From Symsagittifera roscoffensis (taxonomy: Eukaryota; Xenacoelomorpha; Acoela; Convolutidae), in NCBI RefSeq assembly GCF_963678635.1, contig NC_087062.1, forward strand, positions 76,998,349-77,062,348: DNA of 64,000 bases, read 5' to 3'. Shown one piece after another: positions 20,701 through 32,700 of this stretch (the first letter of the stretch is position 1; each line of letters begins with the position of its first letter). A model generated the notes under the pieces. That model was not told the origin of the DNA. It worked only from the letters and a program-made list of their open reading frames with translations, and ran no database searches. The translations under genes and the position numbers were made by a program.

Positions 20701-23700
20701 TGGAGGCTAAGCTGACCGAGGCACCGATTTGTCCTGTTCAAGATTATGTTGTGTTTTGCTATTGTTTTTTTGAAGTTTTTTGATTGATTTTTTCAAATAG
20801 CAGATGTTTTCCAAATTGTGTGTTGGTTTTCTATTTTCTGAGATTCATCTGGAAAAGTACATTTTTTTTTCTTCAAATTTTGTTGTCTTTTCAATTTTTG
20901 CTCCGCTTGAAAATTAAAATGAACAGAAAAAGTCCGACTAGCTGGTTAAAAATTTTCATTTAATCAATCAGTCCGGGGTGTTAAAAAATTGACTGCAACA
21001 CGAAAATTCAATTATTTAAAAAATTAAACTAAATGGATATTGATGTTCAACTTCTGAACTAAATTTACAAAGTTTTCAGGAGATAAGTCGGCCCCATTTC
21101 TATAAAAAAATATTAATTGGTTTTATCAATCAATAAATTGAAATTGGAGGCGTTCAGCAAACAATTAATTTAACTGCAATATAATTTTGAACACCCCTGC
21201 AATCAGTTCCCTTCATCGATTGCATGTGGTGCGAAGACACGCCAGGCTTTTGTGTTACTAAAAGGAAAAACATAGAGATTATGAATTGCAATAATTAGGT
21301 TTGATTTCGAGTTATTACGCTCGCGATGAGCAAGCGTTATCCAATCGGAATGCAGATTTTTTTCTAGTTCTATTTGTTATCGGCCTGCTTTGTAAAGTCT
21401 GGGTTTTTTATTCTGATTTTTTATTACTTAAATTTAAATTTCTGTTATTTGTCATTTTAACCAGGTTTGATTTCGAATATTTTTTAAATTTTTTCTTCGA
21501 CTTAACGGTTTCAGGTTCGAAGGTCGAAAAGTACCTGTTGGAGAAAATCAGGCAGTATGAAAATGTATCGGAGTGGGTTTAGTTTTTTTGAGACTCTTTC
21601 GAATTTTTTCTTTCATTTTTGCAAATTATAAGTTCGGTAAAAACTACAAATTCGATTTTCTAAAAATAGGGTATGAATGAAAAAGCTCTTGCTTATCAAC
21701 AATCAATTCATTTAATTGCAATGTAATTTGAACACCCCTGTAATTAGTTCTTTTCATCTATCGCATGTGGTGCGGAGACATGCCAGGCTTTTGTGTTACT
21801 AACAGGAAATTACATAGAGGTTTTTGAATTGCGATAATTAGGTTTGATTTCGAGTTATTACGCGAAATCCCTTTTCATTTTACCCTACTCTCGACAGCCT
21901 TCGAAATATCTGGGGGATTTCAATAACTAAATTTCAAATTATGAGATTCTGGGTTCAATGGATATATTTTTTTGTGGAAAGTTCTTCTGCTTGTGCGGCT
22001 GGGCCATTTTTTTCATACAAAAAACTATGGCCCTGGGAAAAGTCAAATTTTTTGACCGTTTTTTGATTTTTTTGAAAACTACTTTCCCAAATCGGAAAAT
22101 TTGAGCTCAATTGGTTTAATGGGTTGTGCAATGCTCCCCTGAATAATTGACTGCGCCTAATTTTTTTAAACGCAAAAGTTATGGCTCTCGAAAAAGTTAT
22201 AATTTGGTTTTTGTTCCGTATTTTGAAAATATTTGATTTTTCTCGAAAGTTACTCTCCCAAATCTTGTTGTCGCGTTCAATCGAAACAACAGGTTTTGTG
22301 AATCGCTTCTGCTTAACCGGATTTTCCTTGAAAAAATTAAACACAAAAAATATGGCCCTCAAAAAAGTTAATACTCGGTTTTTGTACCAGTTTTAAGAAA
22401 CTTTTTGACTTTTTTTAAAAACAATCCCTTGAAATCTGAAATGAAGGGTTTCATAGAAAGAACCGTTTGCGATACTTTTTCTACAGAAGCGGTGACTCCT
22501 CAAATTTTTGTAAGAAAAATGTGATATCTCGGAAGATTTCTATGGCTCAAAAATTTAAAGTCTTCTCAATTATTTTAGTACAGAAACAACTAAGGTTTCG
22601 GCAAAGTCAAATTTTTGAAAATACCCATTTCATTCCACATCAGTAGAAAAAATTTCAAAAATATCACACAGTTTCCTCTAGCTTTAGCTGGGCCCCAAGA
22701 TATCTTTCATTGAGACATACCAGCATTTTGGTTCGCCTACAAAAATTTTTAAAATTTTTTCGACTTATTTTTATTTTCTTGTTGTATCGCAAGTGGTGCG
22801 AAGCTCCGCTTCGTCTCTATGTCTTAAAGGTGTTTTCGTTTCCAGTCTCGATACCACTCAACGCGCAGGCTGTGGTTTTACGATGTAGAGTCATGCGAAT
22901 GGATCTTGGAAGACACCTATGGAGAATCACCGCCTTCCCTTTCATCGGCTGCCTGCGCCATTGTTAACGACTGCATCTATGTGTTCTGCGGGTACTCAAA
23001 GGCGAACTATTACAACGAGAAAGCCTATAGACTAGACCTTTTAACCAAAATTTGGCGCCGCGTCTTCCCGTGCTGTGATCAACTCTTGTACCCAATCACA
23101 GAGCCGCACCCCTCAGGAAGAGACAAATTATCAAGTTTTGTCCATCAAGGTTCGATTTACCTCTTCGGGGGCTATGGTTCTGTTCCTTCGTTCTCTTCAG
23201 AGCTATACGGCCATTACATTATGGACTCAGACAGAGAAGCATTGATGGATCTAAAAGCATGGTTCAGCTGTCTAGTTAAATTCAGCGTTGAAACAAACCA
23301 TTTTAGCTTGGTGCCTACGAAAGGCGAGCAGCCTCCACCCAGAGCAGCATGCGCCGGCTGTAAATTAGGAGATACGTTTTACATATTCGGTGGGAGGTTA
23401 TCCAATGACAGAATGAAGGATTTTTATTCGCTAGATATGAAAACGTTCACATGGTCGCGCATATGGCGTCGCATCGATGACCATGAGTGGCCCAACGGTA
23501 GGTCATGGGCAGTCCTGTCTCCGATAGGTCAATTGAGTCAGAATCTATTGCTACAGGGAGGGCTCGACTCAAGTGGAAACACTCTAAGTGACTTCTGGGT
23601 CTACAATATACCATCAAGAAAATGGAAAGAGTTGACCTCATTGAAGTAAGTATGGACTTGGCTTTTTAGTTGAATAAGTTTTAATTTATATAAGAATATT

Positions 23701-26700
23701 TTTCAGTCGTAAGAGTGCAATTTTCTCCAGATAGTAGGGGGCGTTGATATTCTTAATGAACTCGTGTATTATTAAATTTACTGAGCTTATGTTTTTCAAG
23801 TATAACTGACTTCCTTGAGACGCTTTGGAAAAAATTTTCGCTTTTCCCTAAAGTTTTTTTTCACAGAAACTGCTGTACCGGTTTTCAGAATAGTGGTAAC
23901 AATATGTAACAATTTGCCTGCATAATTCCCCAGTCTCTTGTTACCTTAACCCACTTTCTACAACCTTCAAATAAAGTGTGTGAGGGAATGTTTGACTCAA
24001 GTGTTTGGATTTTTCCTTTTTCTCAAAAACTACCTTCACAAAACTGAGATTTTAGTTCAATGGGTAGAACGGGCTGTAGGGCTCTTCGCTGCATAAGCAG
24101 ATACGCCCAATTGTTTTGACATAAAACTTATGACCCTGGGAAAAGTCAAACTTTAGAATTTTCGGAAACTGCCCTCTGTAGAATTGGTGATTCTACTGTA
24201 TTACATGCTATAGAAACCTGGGTGTAGGATTGGTAATTCATGATGAAAACGGTTGAAAATTGCGAAATTTGATTTTAACGTCGACTGTATGAACTTGTAG
24301 CAATGAATTTCAGTGATAGATAAGCTTAGTTTGAGAGCAAACAATCGTAATCGGACTTTGCACCTTGAATTTGGCCTCTAGGGCGAAGAATTGGAAAAAA
24401 GAAGAAAGCGCTAAAATTCTGGAAACCCCCCCCCCCCGGATTGGGAACCACTCGTCCGATCCTTATGAAAATTGGTGGGTGACTAATAGAGATGACTTTA
24501 GCCGGGCATGCAAATTTTCAGACCCCTGGGACCCCTGGGGGGCGAGTGATAATGATTTCCGAAAATGCAATTAGCACTTTTTGTAAACCGGTAACTAATG
24601 GTCAGAATGACTTCATATTGCAATATGTTGTAGCCCTAGGCGAGGGAAGTTGACCACTAGGATTTTGAACGCATCCGGTCATTACTTCCGGTTTTACGCC
24701 TTATGTAAACAAAACCCCCTTTTTGTTATTTCTTGACCCCTGATGATGCTAGGAGGCTGAAACTTGGGGGGATGGTAGGTTTGGGGAAGACCTATAATGT
24801 ATCAATGTTTGGACCCAATCCGGCGGCTACGTCGGAAGCTATTAGCACTTGAAAATTGAATAAGGCTATTAACACCTGATAGTAATAATTGACTTGTGAT
24901 TTTAATGCACCAATGTGAAGGGGGGCCCAACCCAGTAGGGGGACATCTAGCGATCCAATCCTCTCCGGAACTTCCTATGGGGTGAAAATGGAAGTTTTAG
25001 GGAAAAATGTTAATTGACCCAATATTTTCGAAAATATGGGAAGGGATGGTCCGATATGAATGAAACTTAGTGAGAATGATCTCCCATCGAAATTAAGACG
25101 TTTGGACGCGTTTGACCTCATTTGACCTCGGATGACCTCTAAGAGGTCGTTTGGCATTTTAGACCCCAAGACCCCAGAACCCCCTAAAAAGTAATAAATT
25201 AGCATTGTAAGGACCCGTAAAGGGTTACCTACCCACCTGGGGAGGTAAGGGGAGGCCCCTAAATAAAGATTTCTTAGTTTTGACCTTTGTACGCGAGCGA
25301 AAGTGATTTTCTGTAATTAGCAAACATTGGGGTCAGCTTAACCCACTCCAGTTGGACTTTCGATAAAACGACAAACAAGTAAAAATACAGCCCCGTGCAA
25401 AAATTGGGAACATCTATGGGGGGAAATGGGAATTTCGGGATGAAGATTTTATGAACAGCCCTAGCATATTAAATAAATTCTTGTGGTGTTTTTTCGGATC
25501 CAAACGGACACGGGGAAGGGAATTACCCAGCCCTTGGACTTAGGGGAATAAAATTAAAATGACCAAAATGGAAACTTTTCAAGTATCACGGAAGTTAAAT
25601 TACCGGTTGAGTGAGAACTACCCAATTCATAGGAAAGGGAAAAAGTTAGGAAGAACTAAAATAAAATCATGCAAGGGTTCATTTGTCAAATACGATTGGG
25701 AGCTGATTTTGCAGTTGAACCCAATGTTTGCTCAGTATGTCCTGATTAACTGAGTGGCAGCTAGTTAAGTGAATGATATTTAATTAAAGCTGACCTAATG
25801 GTTGATTCAGCTGACAAGTCCTGAGTGACCGCTAGTTAAGTAAATGTTAGTAGCGATAGGGAACAGTACAACCACCGAACCGGGAGAGAATAATTGATAC
25901 TGAGATAGAGTATAGTTGGTTCTCAGTTAGAGAGAGAACAATTTGGGCTACGAGTTGAGGTAGTCGCTTTATTCTCAAAGTAAAGTGGGAACAAGTTGGA
26001 AGACTTGTTAACGTGATTTAGTTAGTTAGTGGATATAAGTTAGGCTATCTAGAGGATAGTGGGATCGTTGTTGAACGATCGATATTGAAAGAAGTTCTCG
26101 AGGAGAACGTTAGTTAGTTAGTTACTAGTAAGGCGTTAATTGAACTGCAGTGAGCAGGGGGTTAGTTAATTAATACAAATCGCAGTCCTATTCTTTATTT
26201 GAACGACTAATTGATATTTCCGCCATTTAGAGGCTACTCTGTATTTGGTTATATTTATTTCCTAATTCAGTCTTATTATTGGAATTGTTGTTGCGATCGA
26301 CTATTGATTGACAAGTGAGATACAGTCGGAAGAGCACAGATCACGGGGCAAGCAGCATAGTAAGATACAGAGAAGCCAACCACCAAATCAACCCTTTTGG
26401 GATTGTAAACAGTATTGGGAATCGGTTGCCCCACTGACCCCAGTACTAAAGGGAACATATTGCGGCGGTGCGAAGGACGATAACGTGTGAGAAAGCCGGC
26501 CTAGAGATATTGTGAATTCCCCCACGTTTACAGTGGCGCTCCTGGGTGGGCGCTATTCTGGATTTTAGCTGCAACGACGATTTGTGTGTGAAGACGAGCA
26601 TTGCGAACGAACAATCGACAGACGATTGCCATGGGTGAAAGCAGAATGAGGCAGACTATGGCTCCCTCCAAATATCCCAGAGTGCTGACAGGAGAAGTTG

Positions 26701-29700
26701 GAGGAGAACATTTTGCCCCCAGATCGGAGTTGGCTAAAAAGGGACGAACTTTCGTTTGGGGCAGTGTGTGTGACGAAATAGTGGACATTGAGATTGACAA
26801 TAGGACAGATTGCAACTTGATATCCGAAGGTTTGCTTGAACCCCTCGGGTGCGAAGACGCTGTCCGGAGATTCAATGGAAAGTTGAAAGGAACATTCAAT
26901 GGAAAAGAACAAAAGGTCGAGGCCCTGGTATACATCAGAACAAGAGTCGGATTCGGTAGCTTTGAGGGAATCTTCATGTTGATCGTTGTCAGTAACCGAG
27001 TTCTCGATTCAGATGTAGTCCTGAGTGCTCAGGAACTTGCGGATTGTCACAAACTATTCGTAAGCCACAAAAAAAGAGCGCTGTGTCACGAGGGCAACCT
27101 AATGGAGCCGACACCAGTAGTTTTTGAGAAACTACCAAAGACATCAATGATCACGCTGGACGAAGAAACAGTTGGGACGAAAAAGAAGGTATCAATGTGG
27201 AATGGGGAAGAATCGAAGAAGCCGAGTACGGGTATGGATAGCGAACGGACCACGCCGGTCGAACCCTATTCAACTACGGCGACTCACTCGAGACGAAGTG
27301 ATAATGACGATTCATCGGGCAGCAGAATGATGCTGGAAGCGGCTGAAGTGCCAACCGAGGTTAACCCGAAGCTGCACTTGATCGATGGGTTCGTGGACAA
27401 CCTCTTAGTTGGGATGGAGTTGGAAGAGACATGATGAATGTATGTGCTTTCATGATCCTAGAATCTTCCCCTCAGCTTCAGGCGTTCAATGGGAAAATTC
27501 ACGAATGCTGGGACGATCAGGTTAGCGACGTTGTTGTTTTGGGCCAGGCTGAAGTGGATGTGCAGATTGGGGCATTCACCGAGCGGCTGGATGTTGTTGT
27601 GGTGGCGGCTACTGAGATAGAAGTGGGCGTGGTCCTGAGCCTCAAACAATTGGAAGGACGACACGGGATGCTCCTCGAGAGTCCCAGAGGGGTGCTACGG
27701 ATTGGAAGGGAAGAAGCGGTTCAGGTGATCACCGAAGATTGTGAAGACATGATCCCACATCACTTCGAAGTTGTGTTTGACGGGGACAGAAACCCCGAAG
27801 TCCCAAGAGCAACGAGCAAAGAAAAAGACAAAACCAAGCTAGCCGAGCCGATCCACGAAGGGCTGGGTGTACTGGCAGAACCTGTTGGCAAAGATGGCAT
27901 CACATCAAGACTACGTAGCGTTGAAACAGTGCCTACTGCACGCGCTGAGACCCAATGTTCCGGTTCCGTAACTAGCGAGGGTAAAATTGAGGACGCAACG
28001 GAAGTCAATTTGAATTCAGGGCGGAGAACCAGATCTGTTGAAACTCGTAGGAGGTTTGTGAATGCATTCGCCAATGGTGTGTATATGGATACCGAACTTG
28101 ACGACGAGATTATGGGCAATTTGATGCGACTGGACGCTTACCAGACGTTGCAGCCACGGCCAGCTATACTGCAGTTCAACGGAAGCTTGATTGGAAGATG
28201 TGACGGAAATGTCCGAGATGTCGAAGTGTTGGGATTAATTTCGGTGGAAATCAAGTTGGGGAGACTGAAGAGGACATTCCCAGCAGTACTCTTGGAGAAC
28301 CACGAGATGGACACGGACATGGTTCTGAGTGCTCGATGGATGAATGAATGTTTAGGAAGTTTCTACGATGAGCAGTCAAAGAAATTTTTCACGAGTTCCG
28401 AACCAAATTCGGCGGTTTCATTCGAATGGGAGTCGTGCCCAAGGCCACAGAAAATTGAACTCGCAGAGGAGTCTCAGACACAGTTAGTAGATCGGAAAGA
28501 CGGAGATGAAAAGCCGGTGGTGGGACGCCAAGTGAAGGAGTCACGAGTTGTGGCCCCCAAGAATGCGAGGAAGGAAGTGAGTGAATCAACTCCCGTAGAG
28601 ACGGACGACAGGTGTTGGATGCCCATCAGAGCCTTTACGAGTGGCTACGTCAACAACAGGGCTGCTAAAGTGGAACTGGATCCAGACACTGAATGGACCC
28701 TGTTAAGCTACGAAGCCTACCGGTCGATTGGATCAGAGATGCCCCTGAGACAGGCCGGGGACATTCTCGAGACAAAAACAGGAGTCAGTATAGAAGTAGT
28801 TGGCAGAGCGTCGATCGTGCTGCAGCTGGGACAGTTTAACAGAAGGACCGAGGTCTTGGTGGTCGATGGACTGGATGTTGATCTAACACTTGGACTCGTT
28901 TGGTATGAACAGAACGAAGGTTTCGTTTTCGACATGAGGAACGAAGTTCTGAAAACTGGAACGAAGTGCAGTAGTCCAATTCAGGTTAGTTTCAGATGTC
29001 CAGGGAGACCGAGATTTCGGGTCCGACGTGGAATGGATTCAGGAAGAGTATGCGCCAAGGCAGCTGCGACTACAGACTCCTGTGACACGGTGCCGGTTTA
29101 TCACGAGGGTGCGGGACCTGGCACAGAAATGACTGAGATCAGAATTGGCGAATCGGCGATGGTTGACGAGGCCACCGAGCGAACCGACATCGAAGTTTCC
29201 GAAACTAGCGGTCAGGAAAACGAGTGTAAGGGAATGAGTCATGGCTCTTTGAGAGAAGGTGATCTGGGGAATTGCGAACCCGACGACAACTCAATGGAAC
29301 GTGTCTACCCGACGGAGATGGGACAAAATGAGAAATCGGTCGATGAGCATAGTGAAGAGAATGCTGCGGTAATAGGCGAGGTTACGAGTGGGAAAACGAT
29401 TGAAGTGGGGGAGTCAACGTGTGGAACTGGATTATTTCCCCGTTCCTTTCGAATTTTGAGTCGCCCAATTACATTCTTGCTGTCACACGCAAACGGCATG
29501 CGAGGCGTACTCGCGATGGTTGGACGGGGGAGAAGAGAAGTAACGATTGCTCCGGGCGGAAACGATGAAAAAACGAAAGGCTCCTCAGACGGGACTGACG
29601 ATGATGAGTTGAGTTTTGACGAGGACGAGACCGCAGATGGTTTTCTGAGAAGTGGGGACAATGCCTCTGCGGGAGGACAGATGATGATTGCAACCGTGCA

Positions 29701-32700
29701 AAGGCCAGATGACAATAACATGGACGAATTAAAAACTGATTGGGCTGAAATGTGCCAAGAGATGACGGAAACGACGTGCGAACACAGAAAGTCTACGAAA
29801 GTATGGGACGAACGTCAAAATTTGCTTGCGGGTAGCAGATCAGAAGTTTCCTTCAGGTCATTCAAGCGATTCCGAAAAAATGATGACCGAGAGTGGCTTG
29901 GCAGTAGAAGGAAAGTGGGGCCTAGAGATGTAACGGCCGCCTACTTCCACAATTTGATCGATCGATGGAAAAAGCTGTCTTTGTTTGGTGAAGATGAAGT
30001 TGACCGGAGCTCGGCTGCATCAGAGGGCGAGATCCCGAAGCAGTGTTGGCGTCCTCCAGATGCTATGGGGGAGTCGGATAACTGGACTGTGCCGCAGCAG
30101 GACTACCGGCACCTCGTAGACAGATGGAAACGACAGGAGGAGCGATGAAAGAGACTTGAAACAAGAGGTCGGTTAACTAGTACGGGGTTCAGTTCAGTTC
30201 AGTGAGTAAAACTGAAAGCTCTTTCTCCCTCTCTCACATTCTAATCGCATTTGCGATGTTTATAAGTGCTTTAGAAACATCTCCACCAGTAAGACGGATA
30301 GAAACTCAGTGAAAATCTTGGTAGTATAATTTATTGTTTCGATAGAATGGTGGAGGTATTTCACAACGTCTTAAAAATCTTTCTTAGACTCTTAGTTGCT
30401 TCACTCAAGGAAGCAACCCTTGGTGCTAACATAGATAAATTGATTATGTAAGAGTCTACGGAAACTGAAGCCTGCGGTGCGCTGCGTCGCAACACGTATA
30501 CAATGGTGGATATACCGGGTCTTTAGGGAGCTATAATTAGAGAGCAGTACAAGGCGATGTAGTATAGCAGAAAAAAAAGCGAAATTCTAGTTAAGAAAAA
30601 AAATTGTTGTCAAAAGAGGGATTAGATATTAGACAAAGAGTCGAGTTGAGGTGTTAGATTGGTTATTTGTCTTAAAAGAAAAACGGTAAAAAGTTTTGTC
30701 ATTAGCATTATTCGGGAGAATAATAGACTAGAAGGGAAGATTGTAGAATTGGTGATTCTACTGTATTACATGCTATAGAAACCTGGGTGTAGGATTGGTA
30801 ATTCATGATGAAAACGGTTGAAAATTGCGAAATTTGATTTTAACGTCGACTGTATGAACTTGTAGCAATGAATTTCAGTGATAGATAAGCTTAGTTTGAG
30901 AGCAAACAATCGTAATCGGACTTTGCACCTTGAATTTGGCCTCTAGGGCGAAGAATTGGAAAAAAGAAGAAAGCGCTAAAATTCTGGAAACCCCCCCCCC
31001 CCCCGGATTGGGAACCACTCGTCCGATCCTTATGAAAATTGGTGGGTGACTAATAGAGATGACTTTAGCCGGGCATGCAAATTTTCAGACCCCTGGGACC
31101 CCTGGGGGGCGAGTGATAATGATTTCCGAAAATGCAATTAGCACTTTTTGTAAACCGGTAACTAATGGTCAGAATGACTTCATATTGCAATATGTTGTAG
31201 CCCTAGGCGAGGGAAGTTGACCACTAGGATTTTGAACGCATCCGGTCATTACTTCCGGTTTTACGCCTTATGTAAACAAAACCCCCTTTTTGTTATTTCT
31301 TGACCCCTGATGATGCTAGGAGGCTGAAACTTGGGGGGATGGTAGGTTTGGGGAAGACCTATAATGTATCAATGTTTGGACCCAATCCGGCGGCTACGTC
31401 GGAAGCTATTAGCACTTGAAAATTGAATAAGGCTATTAACACCTGATAGTAATAATTGACTTGTGATTTTAATGCACCAATGTGAAGGGGGGCCCAACCC
31501 AGTAGGGGGACATCTAGCGATCCAATCCTCTCCGGAACTTCCTATGGGGTGAAAATGGAAGTTTTAGGGAAAAATGTTAATTGACCCAATATTTTCGAAA
31601 ATATGGGAAGGGATGGTCCGATATGAATGAAACTTAGTGAGAATGATCTCCCATCGAAATTAAGACGTTTGGACGCGTTTGACCTCATTTGACCTCGGAT
31701 GACCTCTAAGAGGTCGTTTGGCATTTTAGACCCCAAGACCCCAGAACCCCCTAAAAAGTAATAAATTAGCATTGTAAGGACCCGTAAAGGGTTACCTACC
31801 CACCTGGGGAGGTAAGGGGAGGCCCCTAAATAAAGATTTCTTAGTTTTGACCTTTGTACGCGAGCGAAAGTGATTTTCTGTAATTAGCAAACATTGGGGT
31901 CAGCTTAACCCACTCCAGTTGGACTTTCGATAAAACGACAAACAAGTAAAAATACAGCCCCGTGCAAAAATTGGGAACATCTATGGGGGGAAATGGGAAT
32001 TTCGGGATGAAGATTTTATGAACAGCCCTAGCATATTAAATAAATTCTTGTGGTGTTTTTTCGGATCCAAACGGACACGGCGAAGGGAATTACCCAGCCC
32101 TTGGACTTAGGGGAATAAAATTAAAATGACCAAAATGGAAACTTTTCAAGTATCACGGAAGTTAAATTACCGGTTGAGTGAGAACTACCCAATTCATAGG
32201 AAAGGGAAAAAGTAAGGAAGAACTAAAATAAAATCATGCAAGGGTTCATTTGTCAAATACGATTGGGAGCTGATTTTGCAGTTGAACCCAATGTTTGCTC
32301 AGTATGTCCTGATTAACTGAGTGGCAGCTAGTTAAGTGAATGATATTTAATTAAAGCTGACCTAATGGTTGATTCAGCTGACAAGTCCTGAGTGACCGCT
32401 AGTTAAGTAAATGTTAGTAGCGATAGGGAACAGTACAACCACCGAACCGGGAGAGAACAATTGATACTGAGATAGAGTATAGTTGGTTCTCAGTTAGAGA
32501 GAGAACAATTTGGGCTACGAGTTGAGGTAGTCGCTTTTTTCTCAAAGTAAAGTGGGAACAAGTTGGAAGACTTGTTAACGTGATTTAGTTAGTTAGTGGA
32601 TATAAGTTAGGCTATCTAGAGGATAGTGGGATCGTTGTTGAACGATCGATATTGAAAGAAGTTCTCGAGGAGAACGTTAGTTAGTTAGTTACTAGTAAGG

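Noticed and set aside
24975-25205. 76-codon minus-strand gene, identical at 31542-31772
   Set aside because: It lies in the LTR and is duplicated with it; no domain or coding signal.
26308-26490. Small + strand ORF at the LTR end, repeated at 32875
   Set aside because: LTR sequence; its stop even lies in different contexts in the two copies.
27760-28119. 119-codon minus-strand Ser-rich frame and other antisense frames under ORF2
   Set aside because: Shadows of the 905-codon + strand ORF; no independent evidence.
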